Shown here: positions 31,627-41,948 of the stretch, in pieces | How the letters are laid out: each line of letters starts with the position of its first letter | How positions within the stretch are numbered: the first letter of the stretch is position 1 | NCBI GenBank assembly: GCA_002221725.1 | Contig: NJFT01000062.1 | Span: 124,001-188,000, forward strand | DNA length: 64,000 nucleotides | Reading direction: 5' to 3' | Origin: Scedosporium boydii | Lineage: Eukaryota; Ascomycota; Sordariomycetes; Microascales; Microascaceae | The notes under the pieces: generated by a model | Databases searched by the model: none | What the model saw: only the letters and a program-made list of their open reading frames with translations | What the model was told of the DNA's origin: nothing | Position numbers and translations under genes: made by a program

Positions 31627-33854
31627 GTTTTGCTTTCCTTTGAGCTCCCAAAATTATTGCTTGAGGTTACTGATTCTAGCACTACCCGCCATCACTTCGA
31701 CCTCCGAAGTAGCAGCTATACGACAGCCACCATGGCAGATTTTGGTTTAGCCATCACGGCGGCACGTGGAATGAAGCGGTATTAGTTTGTGTTTTTAGGC
31801 TGAAACATCCATCTCATCAGGTCCAGTTAACGTATCGTCCACAGCATCTCCTAGATAGGAAAAGGCCGAAGTTAGACTGAGCAGCGATATAATCGGGAGG
31901 CTATGATCTTGTTTTTAAACTTTGTAGATATGTTAACTTGCCTCACTCACCTCGCTCACACCTTCGCACCCCTGCTCAGACTCGAGCAGGAGCTGCTCAG
32001 TTCCAAAGGAGGAAAAGGAAATGTCTAATTACCAGATTGGGGACGTGCATACGCCTATGAGGCACTTTCTCCAGTCTATTGTCCACCAAGGACCTAATAT
32101 TGGTGGTTCTACGCCCTGCAAAGACTCCAAATCGATCCGGTCGATACCCCGGTACTTTGTAGCAGCGTAACAGAATCTGGTCACTAAATAGACACGTGCG
32201 GCATTATTCACTCTGATAGGGCCTGATAAGTGGAATAAGGAAGTGAGCTAGTCATTGTTTCTTCCAGGCACCATCAGCCTCAGCCGCGATTTGGGGGAGA
32301 AGGTCTTTGTAGATGTGGCGAAGGCGGCTTGGAGATTAGAGAGCTAGGCATTGTTCTCGGCTTACCCCACGAAAAGGGCAATATCCAACAGGACCTCGTG
32401 GCAAAAAAATAGATGTGCTTTCTATCCAGTTTCGACGCCAACGCTCATGGGTATCACCAACAAAGGCAATAATTCAAGAATGGTGACCATGGCTGTCCTT
32501 GAAAAGATGCACCTCCCCAATTACCATTATTGCAATCTCCTTTTTACTTCGGCTACTCCGGCGAACATCGGTACCAGCGAAGTTAGCACCTATGTAACCC
32601 CCGTGGCAGCGAGGACCTTCGGGATGGAGCAGGCACCTAGACCCTGACCGTACAAACGGAACTACCAGGACTGTAGCCCTTGGCTCTGGACTCAGAGTCG
32701 CCTGGTGACCTACCCTCAGCCGACCGTTGGGGGCAGCCTGGGTGTGTAGAAGGCTGCTATCTGCCACCCCTGGGCCCCTACAGACTTAGGGCAGGGGCCA
32801 GGCTTACCCGTGAACGAGTCCCAAACCCACGACCCTGCCCTTAACAGAGCCTGTGACTCCGTACCGAGGCTCTCTCATAATGCATCATAGGCAAATGGGA
32901 GATGACTGAGTTGTCCTCTTGGTCAACTTGTAAGGCCTGTAAGGTCCTTGTATTGGGGCAAGATCTGTCTCTCTGTTAAGCCATGAATGGAAAATGAGCG
33001 GTAGCTGTGACAACCACACGTATGACAAAAATCAAGGTGAACAGGTCAATGAGAGTCAAAAGGAGAAGAGAATTGCTCACATCGGGTTGAGAGAGAATCC
33101 CAGTGGGTCCAATACAAGTGTTGCTTGGTGGCTCAGCCTCCGCGAGTGGTATTGAATGAGTCAAGTCTTCCGATCTTAGACGTTCAGTTGGCAGCGGTGG
33201 ATATGCCACTTGAAGCGGTACCTCTACGTACAGTTTTGCGGACAGAATTCGAAGGAGCTTGACTTCGAGAATCACCGTGTACGAACGGGAGATCAGCTAA
33301 CTTGGTATAAACTTAAATCTCCCCTTTCTCTTCTTTGCTCTCCATCACCCCATTCACCACTGGACGACGCCTCCGCCTCGAAGTCAAGATCATCAAAAAG
33401 CTACAATATGCACTCCATGGACATGGTCAGGACCACAAGGATGGTAGCGGCTTAGGGATCGGTGGCATATGCTGGCACACACCGCAGTTTGGCCGTTCGC
33501 ACCCGAATCTCTTCGCTGTCAGTTTGCAACGGGAGCACGGTGGAAGTGCGGATCAATTCTGCCAGCGCAAGGCCCGTCTCGGCCGCGATATGGGGTGATG
33601 TGCTGCTGGTGATTTCCGGTTGGCCCTCAAGGGGTGGTCAACCAACACGATTTGCCCCGGGAGGACTGAGAGAGCTGGGGTAACGGTCAGTTGGATCGCC
33701 TGTGGCGAGCCGGAAACCGCAAGATCACCCCGCGCAACTACACGTCATGGGCTCGACAGCTGGCTCGCCGGTGCCATCCTTCTGCGCGTTGACGACACTC
33801 ATGTGACGCTACCATGGTTGTGACCGGGAGAGGGGAAAGAGGTGCTGGTGTATG
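31627..33854. other. Gene-free 2.2 kb
   Basis: Only short frames (up to about 100 codons) on both strands, none with recognisable domains. A purine/pyrimidine-balanced GC-rich patch at 32640-32860 contrasts with its surroundings but shows no coding sense. I see nothing else supportable. Confidence 0.4.
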
Positions 33855-33862
33855 TATAAATA
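33855..33862 (+). promoter_or_regulatory. TATA box
   Basis: TATAAATA lies 127 nt upstream of the ATG at 33982 and is followed by a pyrimidine-rich leader, as is usual in expressed fungal genes. It supports 33982 as the start rather than the in-frame Met at 33814, which is upstream of the box. Confidence 0.55.
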
Positions 33863-33981
33863 CCTTGTCCCTCCCCCCTTCGACTGCCATTCTCTCCATC
33901 TTCTCTTCTTCACCCAGCAACCCACCACCGGTGTCTCCAACCGTGTCGTTTTTCGCACACCGTATCAACCCCTCCTTCACT

Positions 33982-34512
33982 ATGGTCCTGTTTCAATACG
34001 CCACAGGCGGCACTGAGATGGGCTTCTTCGTCAAAGGGGATCAACCCGGGTCCCTCGAGACCCGCACCCAGCAGAGGATGATTCATTGGCCGTATACTGG
34101 ACCTTACTCGGTGCCGATGAACATCTGCCGCGAGCTCACAGAGGGCAACAAGAACACGGGAAGGGCCCTTACCTGTCATGCCTGGGGCGACGCTATGCCT
34201 CATCCCTGTACAACATGCGAGGAGGACCAGGGCCGTTGCGTCACGCTACGGAACAAGTTCAACAATACCTGCTCCAACTGCATCTTGAAGGGCAGAGAGG
34301 TATCCTGCGAATGGCGCTCGCAATACGACCTTGACTCCGACGAAGAGTACGATTACCTTCCCCCGACAAGGGCTGGGGCGAGGGGCACAGAGGCTCCCGC
34401 CGCCAGCCCAGCGACACGTGCGAGGAGGGCTGGCGGGACCAGTGGGAGCAATGCGGAGCCTCAAGCGGAGGGGTTAGCGAGATGTGTGATTGATTTAACC
34501 GCGGATGAGTAA
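33982..34512 (+). CDS. Cys-motif protein resembling DUF3716
   Basis: A single-exon frame of 176 residues from the ATG at 33982. The middle has a compact Cys pattern: LTCHAWG, PHPCTTCEEDQGRC, NTCSNCILKG and SCEW. This resembles the fungal DUF3716 family, in which Cys pairs probably bind a metal; the family match is from pattern only. An acidic stretch (DLDSDEEYDY), a low-complexity Ala/Arg/Gly part and an acidic tail follow. The tail CVIDLTADE looks like a SUMO-interacting motif (V-I-D-L next to acidic residues), which is inference. Proteins of this kind are frequent in accessory regions of fungal genomes; function unknown. Confidence 0.6.
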   Translation: MVLFQYATGGTEMGFFVKGDQPGSLETRTQQRMIHWPYTGPYSVPMNICRELTEGNKNTGRALTCHAWGDAMPHPCTTCEEDQGRCVTLRNKFNNTCSNCILKGREVSCEWRSQYDLDSDEEYDYLPPTRAGARGTEAPAASPATRARRAGGTSGSNAEPQAEGLARCVIDLTADE

Positions 34513-34838
34513 AGTGTTGTATTTGGTTAGAGATGGTTATGCATTTGCGAGGTGTTTGCCATGTACTTGTAACGGTCCGGCCAGGTGCTTATGCACGATC
34601 AATATAAACCTAGTCTGCAGCGAGTCTACGAGTGCCCTAAAAGAGTGTAGATAAATACAATACTAAAAACTTCCCCTTCAGACCGAACCTCGAATTCAGA
34701 GCCCCGCCACTCCCGCCTGCGCCATCTGCAGCGATGATAACTGATCCGTCGTGCTCCTGAGCTGACGGCTGCGGTTTACCGTAAGGGACGTGGAGATCAT
34801 TCGCTCTACCTATCTCCGTAAAAGGGCTCAATGGGGAG
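34513..34838. other. Intergenic, no gene seen
   Basis: 3' flanks of two convergent units; nothing recognised. Confidence 0.4.
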
Positions 34839-36276
34839 CTAGGCTAAATGGCGTCTCCTGTTAGGCTTCTTGCTTCTCGTATTCCAAGGTTTATATCCAT
34901 CAATCAAAGCCTTAAGGAATGCATTGTTGTTCCTCTGGGCTTTCTCCCGGTTGCAGTTGGTAACGTAAACTCCCAGGTGCCGTATAACATCGGCTCGACT
35001 GGAGGAGGGGCCATGTTCGCCGCGTTGCATATGGCGTAGAGCTCCCGTCATGGGTTTCGACCCGAAGTGCATATGCTCGCAGCAGAGGATATACCATCCG
35101 CCAGTCACAGTCTGTAAGATCTTGTGCTTCTCCGTGGCTTCTCCGTTCTTATATAAACCGTCGAAGTCTATGGTTCTTTGGATATCGTCCGTCGGCGTGT
35201 CTGCCTGCCGTTCGCTTGTCCCGGCATGAACTTGGACGTGGATGGCATGCGGGATATCGCTGGGGCGAGTACTAGCATGTGATATTGTCGAGGAAGGGCT
35301 GGACGAATTGATCAACGCCTGGGAGATAGCGCTGGATGTGGTATCTTCTGTATCAGGAGAGCGCCAGGTAGCTTCCGTTTCCCTAAACTCTATGGGCATC
35401 GTCGAGGGGGTGCTGGCTGCGACGCACTAGTGTGTGACAGCGGGATAGGACACGGAGGTCCCTGGAGGGGCATTTGGTCCTATCTGCTGGGCCTCGTGTT
35501 AGCTTATTGTGTCTGTAGCAGGTAAGACCCTACCTTAGACGTCATAGCCTTGGAAATGTGCTCCTCTAGTGTCACATCCCGCACTGCGGGTGAAGTGGGT
35601 ATCGGCGCGGAGGCAGCTCTAGGGGTACCCTCTTCTCTAGCAGGAGAGCAGGAGGCGATGATCATCTCTTCCAACTCCATAGGCATCGTCTGAGTAACGC
35701 TGACTGCCCCGGGTTGGCGTGAGATAGTTGACTCGGAGACAGACGAGCCAGGAGCACTTGATCCTGTCAGCTAGTTCTCTGGTTAATACATCGCACCTAA
35801 AATAGGTAGATAACTTACAATAGACATAGCATTGGTAAAGTACTCTTGTAGTCTTCTTTGATGATCCCTCTGCCGCTATGAGGCGACAGTGTCAAATCTC
35901 TGGTTGAGGAGAAGCAGGCGATTATCGAGGATGAAGTTAATTTCAGCCCTTATTGCCTTCCCTTCCTCCGTGAAAGTGACAAGGTCGTGGTCTTTCTCAG
36001 TTTGGTACTGGGCATTGATGGCTTCAAGCTCGTCCAGCCACCGCCTGGTAAGGTTCGGGGGAGCTTTCTCGCCATTCCTTTGTCGACATGCTGGGCGATT
36101 CTAAATGCTCTGAGCTGTGTAAATACGGGCCAGCGAAGCGTTTGTTTCTTAGGAGTGGGAGTGCCACTATAAATATTGCTACCATGGCCAGACCATCGTG
36201 ACCATGGTGTGGGCACCCGGCGGCAACTAGGCAAGCCTTGCGGTGTGTTAGGCGTTCTAAATATAGTAGCCACCAT
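34839..36276 (-). pseudogene. His/Cys-motif protein gene with duplicated exon and in-frame stops
   Basis: The minus strand holds a multi-exon gene in broken form. The last exon (about 35485..34839) ends in a block with WYILCCEHMHFGS, ALRHMQRGEHG and VYVTNCNREKAQRNN, a His/Cys-rich pattern seen in fungal accessory proteins. Two upstream exons look like copies of one unit: one ends LEEHISKAMTSK at 35535 (GTAGGG donor), the other LQEYFTNAMSI near 35823 (GTAAGT donor), and both are followed by similar intron starts. In-frame TAG codons sit at 35429..35427 and 35878..35876. At the first, the parallel exon has Gln (TISRQPG). A frameshift near 36060 separates the N-terminal frame (from 36276) from RRWLDELEAINAQYQTEKD. 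Probably inactive; function unknown. Confidence 0.55.
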
Positions 36277-37026
36277 CTTCGAGGATATACAGCGAGCCTG
36301 TCGGCAAACGGAAGGTCTTGTTTGGTTGCTAATGTGATGTTGGTTCCCAAAGCGAATCCGTACACTCGGTACCGAATCGGCGCTCCGGCCCCACCGTATC
36401 CGGTGGATTCCCCGGCGGCGGCTCCGGGCGGGCGCCGAGCGAACGACTGGATAAAGCAGCGCATGCTGTTAGGCGCTGGTCTCTCAGGGTTGTCTCGGTC
36501 CTCTCATGTCCCCAGCCAGCACATTGTCGCTACATGGCTACACCTTCAACTGCTCTTGCTCGTAAGTGCCGCGTCAATAGCCGCGACGAAACGGCGCTGC
36601 CTGGCGCTTCCCGCCACATGCACCTGGACGCTTCTGGTTACTAGCTGTGCGTGATGCGGCCGACATCACTCATATCTCTCCTTGCCGAGTGCCCCTTGAA
36701 GCTGAGGTACGCCACTGTTCCCGTGCATTGGCTCTTCACCGATATGGAGAAGGAATAGAGTAAAGCAAATTGAGTATAAGTATTTGTTTGATACCTTGCA
36801 AAGATGCCGTGTCTCTAAAGGAGGGTAGACTTGTTGTGGACACAACATTATACGCGACAAGGATACAAGAACCTCCTGCAAGAGTTCGGGAAAACGAACG
36901 CCTCAACAACGGATCGTACATATATTTGATAGCTTTGCGTCCGCCGTCTGTTCAAATAGAGGGCCTTATTCCTGGTCACGCAGGGTCCGTTTCCTCCCTC
37001 CATCCGCCTGCTTGCCTCGGGCTCGT
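36277..37026. other. Intergenic, no gene seen
   Basis: About 750 bp upstream of the broken His/Cys-motif gene and downstream of the KP4-like gene; no further feature recognised. Confidence 0.4.
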
Positions 37027-37532
37027 CTAACATACCTTTGCTACCTCGTCGAATCCCGTGCAGGGATTACTAACATAGTTCATAGTCAATTGTCCATTGG
37101 CCACGTCGTTGGAGTTGGGGTAATCCGTCGGCGCGCTTCCGCAGGTTGTACATTTGTGATTGACAATATGATTGGCAATCTCCTTCGCCTTTTTCCCATC
37201 CCAACCGTTGGTGTTTTGAAAGAACGCACAGATTCCACCAGCTCTCAATTGCCTCGAGACGCAGGCTATCTGTTGACCGTTGGAAAACCATCTGTTATCA
37301 GGAACCGTGTGGATCAGGCTGCGACGAGGATTGCGGCGTTTTAGTAATCTTATCATAGCATGCTTTGTGTCTTTACTCACTCGCGAAGTTCCCGGACTTC
37401 ATCACCATCCCATCGGCTCCCAAGAAGTGGGTCTGCAACAGCGCAGTTAAAGCTGCCACGGCAGTTGATACCCAGGGCCGAAACTTCGCTCAGCATAGTA
37501 GCGGCGGTAATGAAAATAATGCTCGCCTTCAT
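37027..37532 (-). CDS. KP4 killer-toxin-family small secreted protein
   Basis: Two exons, 37532..37381 and 37318..37027, encode 147 residues. Intron 37319..37380 has a GTGAGT donor, a TTACTAAAAC branch and a CGCAG acceptor. The N-terminus is a signal peptide (MKASIIFITAATMLSEVSA). The mature protein starts LGINCRGS, and the second exon has HIVNHKC, TTCGS and NDVANGQLTMNYV; these mark the KP4-like family, first known from a virus-borne Ustilago toxin and also coded by nuclear genes of many ascomycetes. The mature part shows seven cysteines, fewer than the ten of the founding toxin, mainly because the first half of the domain is short. The frame is uninterrupted. Whether it is toxic, or has another extracellular role, cannot be told. 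A Met at 37637 would place extra residues before the signal. Confidence 0.75.
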
Positions 37533-37840
37533 GTTGACGGTAGTAAGAAGAAGTTTTGGGGTAAATTTATGAGGTAATTGCCACAATAGAAGTGGTAATT
37601 GAAAGGGATGCTGTGTTGATTCTCTTGAGATTTTCACCTTCCCTCGGGGGGGGACGAGAGGTCCTTTATACTACAGAGCCTCGGGAACCGCTCACGCCAA
37701 CGCAAAGCCTCGGCAAGCTCTCGCCTTGCTTTTAGTTAAAAGCCGTCTAGACACGAAATCGCACGAAAGAAACAGACAAGAAGGTTCAATGATCTTATAA
37801 AGAACTGACCAATGAGGAAGCAGGCTAGCCGGCAAGACCT

Positions 37841-38159
37841 GAGGAAGGCCAGCGTGCAATAAGCCAAGACCGTGAGATACAATACAGTTCACTTACTCTC
37901 ACGTCAGATCCCCCAACGAGAATCATTATTTCTTGGCGGCACTAGACCCGAGGAAGGCCAGCGTGCAATAAGCCAAGACCGTGAGATACAATACAGCTCA
38001 CTTACTCTCACGTCAGATCCCCCAACAAGAATCATCTATTTCTTGGCGGCACTAGACCCGAGGAAGGCTAGCGTGCAATAAGCCAAGACCGTGAGATACA
38101 ATACAGCTCACTTACTCTCACGTCAGATCCCCCAACGAGAATCATCTATTTCTTGGCCA
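37841..38159. repeat. 109/110-bp tandem repeat, about 2.9 copies
   Basis: Units start at 37841, 37950 and 38060 with GAGGAAGGCCAGCGTGCAAT (one C-to-T change in the third). They differ by only a few single-base changes. Each unit contains CGTGAGA and, about 20 nt later, TCTCACG, an inverted repeat that could form a hairpin. The near identity points to recent duplication. Confidence 0.9.
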
Positions 38160-39270
38160 GGGATTAACCTCCTCGACACCCTAGTTACATTCGCCTATAT
38201 TCGAGATGGGTGGCTCGTATAACTTGAACTAAACGACGGGGGACGCTTTTAACTGGATTTAGGTTTTGTTACATAGCGATTCGCCAGCTAGTAGCAGTTC
38301 ATCCCAGATGAGATGCAACCAGTAGGACCGATTTTGCGTCACTAGCAGCTTCGCTTGCAATGCATCGCGCACATCCTCATCGGGATGGAGTTCGTCACCC
38401 CCACTTGCTATCTTTTGTCAAATCACGAGATTAGTTTCCTCGCTAATGTCCACGTTGCTCTCTTCGCCCGCCAGCGGAATTGATGGGAGCTCGGATGGAA
38501 TATGTTTGAAACCGGTCTCGATATCCTGGTATGGGCGACTAGTAACGAGGGATTACCGATTCTCCATTAGCTTTTCACATCACCTGAAGACGCTGCCCGT
38601 AAGCACCCGTCTCGGAGCCGGAGTGGCGACGAGAAGGGTCGTAGTCGTACGTATGTGACAATTGGGTTGGCATACTGATGTGAAGTCTTCAAATACGATG
38701 CCTTTCACCTGTCAGCCGAGCCGTCCGTACATTTTCGAGGACTGCGATTGAGTTGATTTGAGGTAGTGCCTGGACCACCACGGTGAGGGATGCCGTGGCA
38801 ACCAGATAGATTTTGGAGGGGCTAAAAGAGCAGTGTTTCCCCACACCGCCAAGAAAGCGTGTGACAACACCTAGTTCGGCTACCATGTCGAAGATGTGAG
38901 GCTTCTCATACTGTGGTGGTTTTTTTTTTGTTCTCATCATCCCAGCACCGAACCATGGGGCACGCGATCATCGGATATGGCGGACAGAGAAACTTTTATA
39001 GGAAGAGCTGCAATGGTAGCCGGATGATGTAGTCCAAGGATTCACCACAGGAATCTTGTCAACGGAATCTGGTGCGTTTATTAGTTATACATAATTTAGT
39101 CCCAAAACTCCACACGACTGAGGGGACCCAACTGCGTCAGCCTAGCCATGCTCTATTATATGTCTCGAGGTACCGAGGTATTAACATGCTAGGAATAATG
39201 CGAATGGGATGACGAGATGGATACCAATTCTGGACATTATTGATCATTGTTGGCTGAGCTCCAATACAGT

Positions 39271-39286
39271 CCCCCCCCCCCCCCCC
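39271..39286. repeat. Homopolymer of 16 C
   Basis: A run of 16 cytosines is followed directly by GGGGCGGGG. The length may be affected by sequencing slippage. Confidence 0.8.
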
Positions 39287-39537
39287 GGGGCGGGGAAGTC
39301 ATCCTGTTAGACCTGTGAGATCTTTTGTGCTGTCCTCACATGTTATTCTCAAGAAGAAGACAGCAATGTCGCAAGCGAGTTGAGATATACAGTTCGTTCA
39401 TAATACGCATCAATACCCAGGTGTTCGCTGACGACGGGTGATCGCAACAACACTTTGCGGACTTTGGTGATCTGATTCATGAGGACGCCCAAACAAACAT
39501 GGTTCATTATTCTGACGAGAATGGAGTATGCCTACGC

Positions 39538-40687
39538 TCATATCCAACCAGACTTCTCAGCAGAAGCTTTCTTGATGCCAAATCGCTGGGACAGGGTCAC
39601 CCAGCCACCCGTGTAGCAGAGGATACGGAAGGATGTCGAGTTGGCATTCTCGCCAAATGCAGTCTCCAGCGCCCTCTCAACGATTCTGTAGTCCACGAAA
39701 CCTAGGTTCTCGACAGCCTCGCGAGACAAGAGTTTCTTGAAAATGTTTTGCAGGGGGCTATCCTCGGGCCATCGCACGGGTTCTAGGAATGGGAACTTCC
39801 TGCGGTTGTAGAGCTCATCAGTGATCTAAGGGCGGGCAGCTTCACGTAGAATCCACTTCTCGGAGATGGAGCGCAGAGCGGAGCCGGCGGCTTTCCACCA
39901 GAAATTGGTCACAGTGTCGACACCGTTCCCGTCGGGCGGCTGGTAGTGCAACTTTGTGCTAGGAGGCAAGGAGTTGACATACTCGGCCAGATGGTGGTCG
40001 AGGAAAGGCGTGCGGGCCTCGATACTGTGCGCCATCTCCGTTCGGCCCCCAAGGCAGGACAGGATGACGTTGATCAAAGTGCTCTTGTTCCACATGTACA
40101 TGGCAGTGTGGGCGGGGTGCCATTTCTCTCGCATCTTGGCGCGTACCTCGTCTGAGTGTCCTTTCATGACAGTCTCACGCACGTCCCACTTGCCCCTGTA
40201 CTGGTCCTGAACCCATTGCTGGAATAGGTTGTTGGCCGGGTGCCATGCGAGAAGACTCTCAGGCATCGTGTTGCCGTTTGCATCGGCCATGATGTCCGTG
40301 TCCGGCACACCTTCGTACTCTGCAGCACCCTGCGAGCGCCATACAGCATTCATCTCGTCGCTGGCCGATTTCTGCAGGCTCTCACGCAGCTCATTGTGCT
40401 TGGCGAGAATGGAGTCAGGCCTGGCCAAGTCGGGATAATGAAGGAACTCGGCCGGGAAGTAGGGATATCCAGCAAAGTGCTCGTCGGAGCCCTCGCCAGT
40501 GAGGACAACTTTGATGCCGTGCTCGCGGGGAAGAGTCGACAAGGCGAACTTGGCCACGGCATTCAGGTCAAAGTAATGGTGCTCGCAGTGGTAAGCAGCA
40601 TCTGCGAAATCCTTGGCGATTCGTTCTTCGTCCACGTCCCCCATGGGCAGGGCCAACGCAGCTGGTGCGGCGGCCAGCATGCGATCG
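39538..40687 (-). pseudogene. Asparagine synthetase (glutamine-hydrolysing) C-terminal part
   Basis: The minus strand carries the last ~380 residues of a fungal AsnB-type synthetase of the kind often found in accessory or secondary-metabolism contexts. Recognisable are FADAAYHCEHHYFDLNAV, KVVLTGEGSDEHFAGYPYF (the synthetase loop), GRTEMAHSIEARTPFLDHHL and WVTLSQRFGIKK near the end. One in-frame TAG (39828..39826) interrupts it between REAARP and ITDELYNRRK; on both sides the frame is otherwise intact to the TGA at 39540..39538. The whole N-terminal glutaminase half is missing. Similarity begins abruptly near 40687, where an unrelated gene fragment starts on the other strand. Confidence 0.8.
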
Positions 40688-41400
40688 AGCTAAGAAGCTC
40701 TAAGGCTAGTGCTCCTGGTTGGGGTCTGTGGTGGCGTGCCGCATAACGGCCAGGACGAGATCGTGCTAGGTGACGTGGTTATCAGCAAGACTGTTATCCA
40801 GTATGACTTCGGTAAGCAGTATCCAGATAAGTTTGTAGGCAAGGACAAGGCCGGAGACAATCTTAGCAAGCACGACAAAAATATCGACAACTTGATAGCA
40901 ACATTCGATACGGACCTGGGTCGAGACGAGCTCCGGCAAAAGGACTGCCTATTTCTCAGGCAACTCCAAGGAAAGGCTGGGAACCGTCAGGTTAAAAATG
41001 TATATCCTGGGACGGCAGAGGACAAGCTATTCGAGTCAAGCTATCGCCACAACACCGCATCTCGGCAACTTGCATCTACAGCAATTGTGATAGAAAGATG
41101 GATCCTGTGTGTGATAAGGCTCTGGACTCGTCCTGCGATGACTTGGGATGTGGCGAAAGATACCTAGTGGCTAGGGAACAACTTGAAGCGAGAGGTCAGT
41201 CAGGCGAGATAAGGCGGAGGCGCAAGAGCCCGCTATCCACATTGGGGTAGTTGCCTCAGGTGACAAGGTGATGAAGTCGGGAGAAGGCCGCGACTTGATC
41301 GCCAAAAAAGAAGGTGTCATCGCGTTCGAGATGGAAGGAGGGGGAGTATAGGAAGAAGTGCCGAGCATCGTGGTCAAAGGCGTATTGCAATCAGGCAGGC
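40688..41400 (+). pseudogene. Nucleoside phosphorylase (PNP/UDP-type) domain fragment
   Basis: This is the middle and C-terminal part of a fungal nucleoside-phosphorylase-like domain, a type that stands alone or acts as N-terminal domain of fungal NLR proteins. The first frame has LVLLVGVCGGVPHNG, GDVVISKTVIQYDFGKQY and PGTAEDKLFESSYRH. Similarity then shifts frame (DRKMDPVCDKALDSSCDDLG, ERYLVAREQLEA) and shifts again (AIHIGVVASGDKVMKSGE, EGVIAFEMEGGGV). In the last frame a TAG at about 41349..41351 stands where Trp is usual before EEVPSIVVKGV. The start of the domain is missing, replaced by the asparagine synthetase fragment on the other strand. Clearly a relic. Confidence 0.75.
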
Positions 41401-41948
41401 ATCGGCATACATGGCCAAGAAACAGATATCAACTTCAGAGAAGCGTATCCAGCCCGGTCTTCGTCCCAACATTTATTTCGCCATCCTCTGACCGTCTCGA
41501 ATACCGTGACTCATCTACAAACTCGCCGCTTGTCGATACCACGATTCTCGCCGAGCCTACCACCATCTTCGTTTGGTACTCAGCACCATTGTCGTCGACC
41601 GTCACAGAGACCCGACGGGACGTTACATTTTCCCTGTTTTATGAAACGAAGAGCGAATCCAATGGTGTCATCGACTTAGCGTCTGCTCTGCCTTGCTTTA
41701 AAGACCTCCATGCCATAAGAGGCAGCCACTTTCCCATTCTACCAGATTCAATCGACGCCTTGCATGAATACTAATTAAAATGGATCAGACGGTCTGCCGA
41801 GGCAACTTCGAGCGCAGTCTCGCTGTCCCAGATGCGTTGGCATGTCTCAGGATAGAAGTTCTTAATCACATCCGCAGCATCATCCATCCGGTACGATGGT
41901 ACAAAATTTCTAGGAGAGTTCTTCACCGTCCCAACTGAAATATATGTC
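41401..41948. other. Intergenic, no gene seen
   Basis: About 550 bp; a 138-codon frame (41358..41774) has no domain sense and starts inside the phosphorylase relic. Confidence 0.4.

Larger units (their letters stand above)
37533..39537. other. Gene-free 2 kb with tandem repeat
   Basis: Contains the 109-bp tandem repeat (listed separately), a run of 16 C at 39271..39286 and only short frames. The 38.2-39.5 kb part shows no recognisable gene. Confidence 0.45.

Noticed and set aside
32640..32860. GC-rich patch as possible transposon end
   Set aside because: No terminal repeats, frame or second copy visible.
37692..38160. Tandem repeat as a CRISPR-like array
   Set aside because: Units are contiguous near-identical copies without unique spacers, in a eukaryotic genome.
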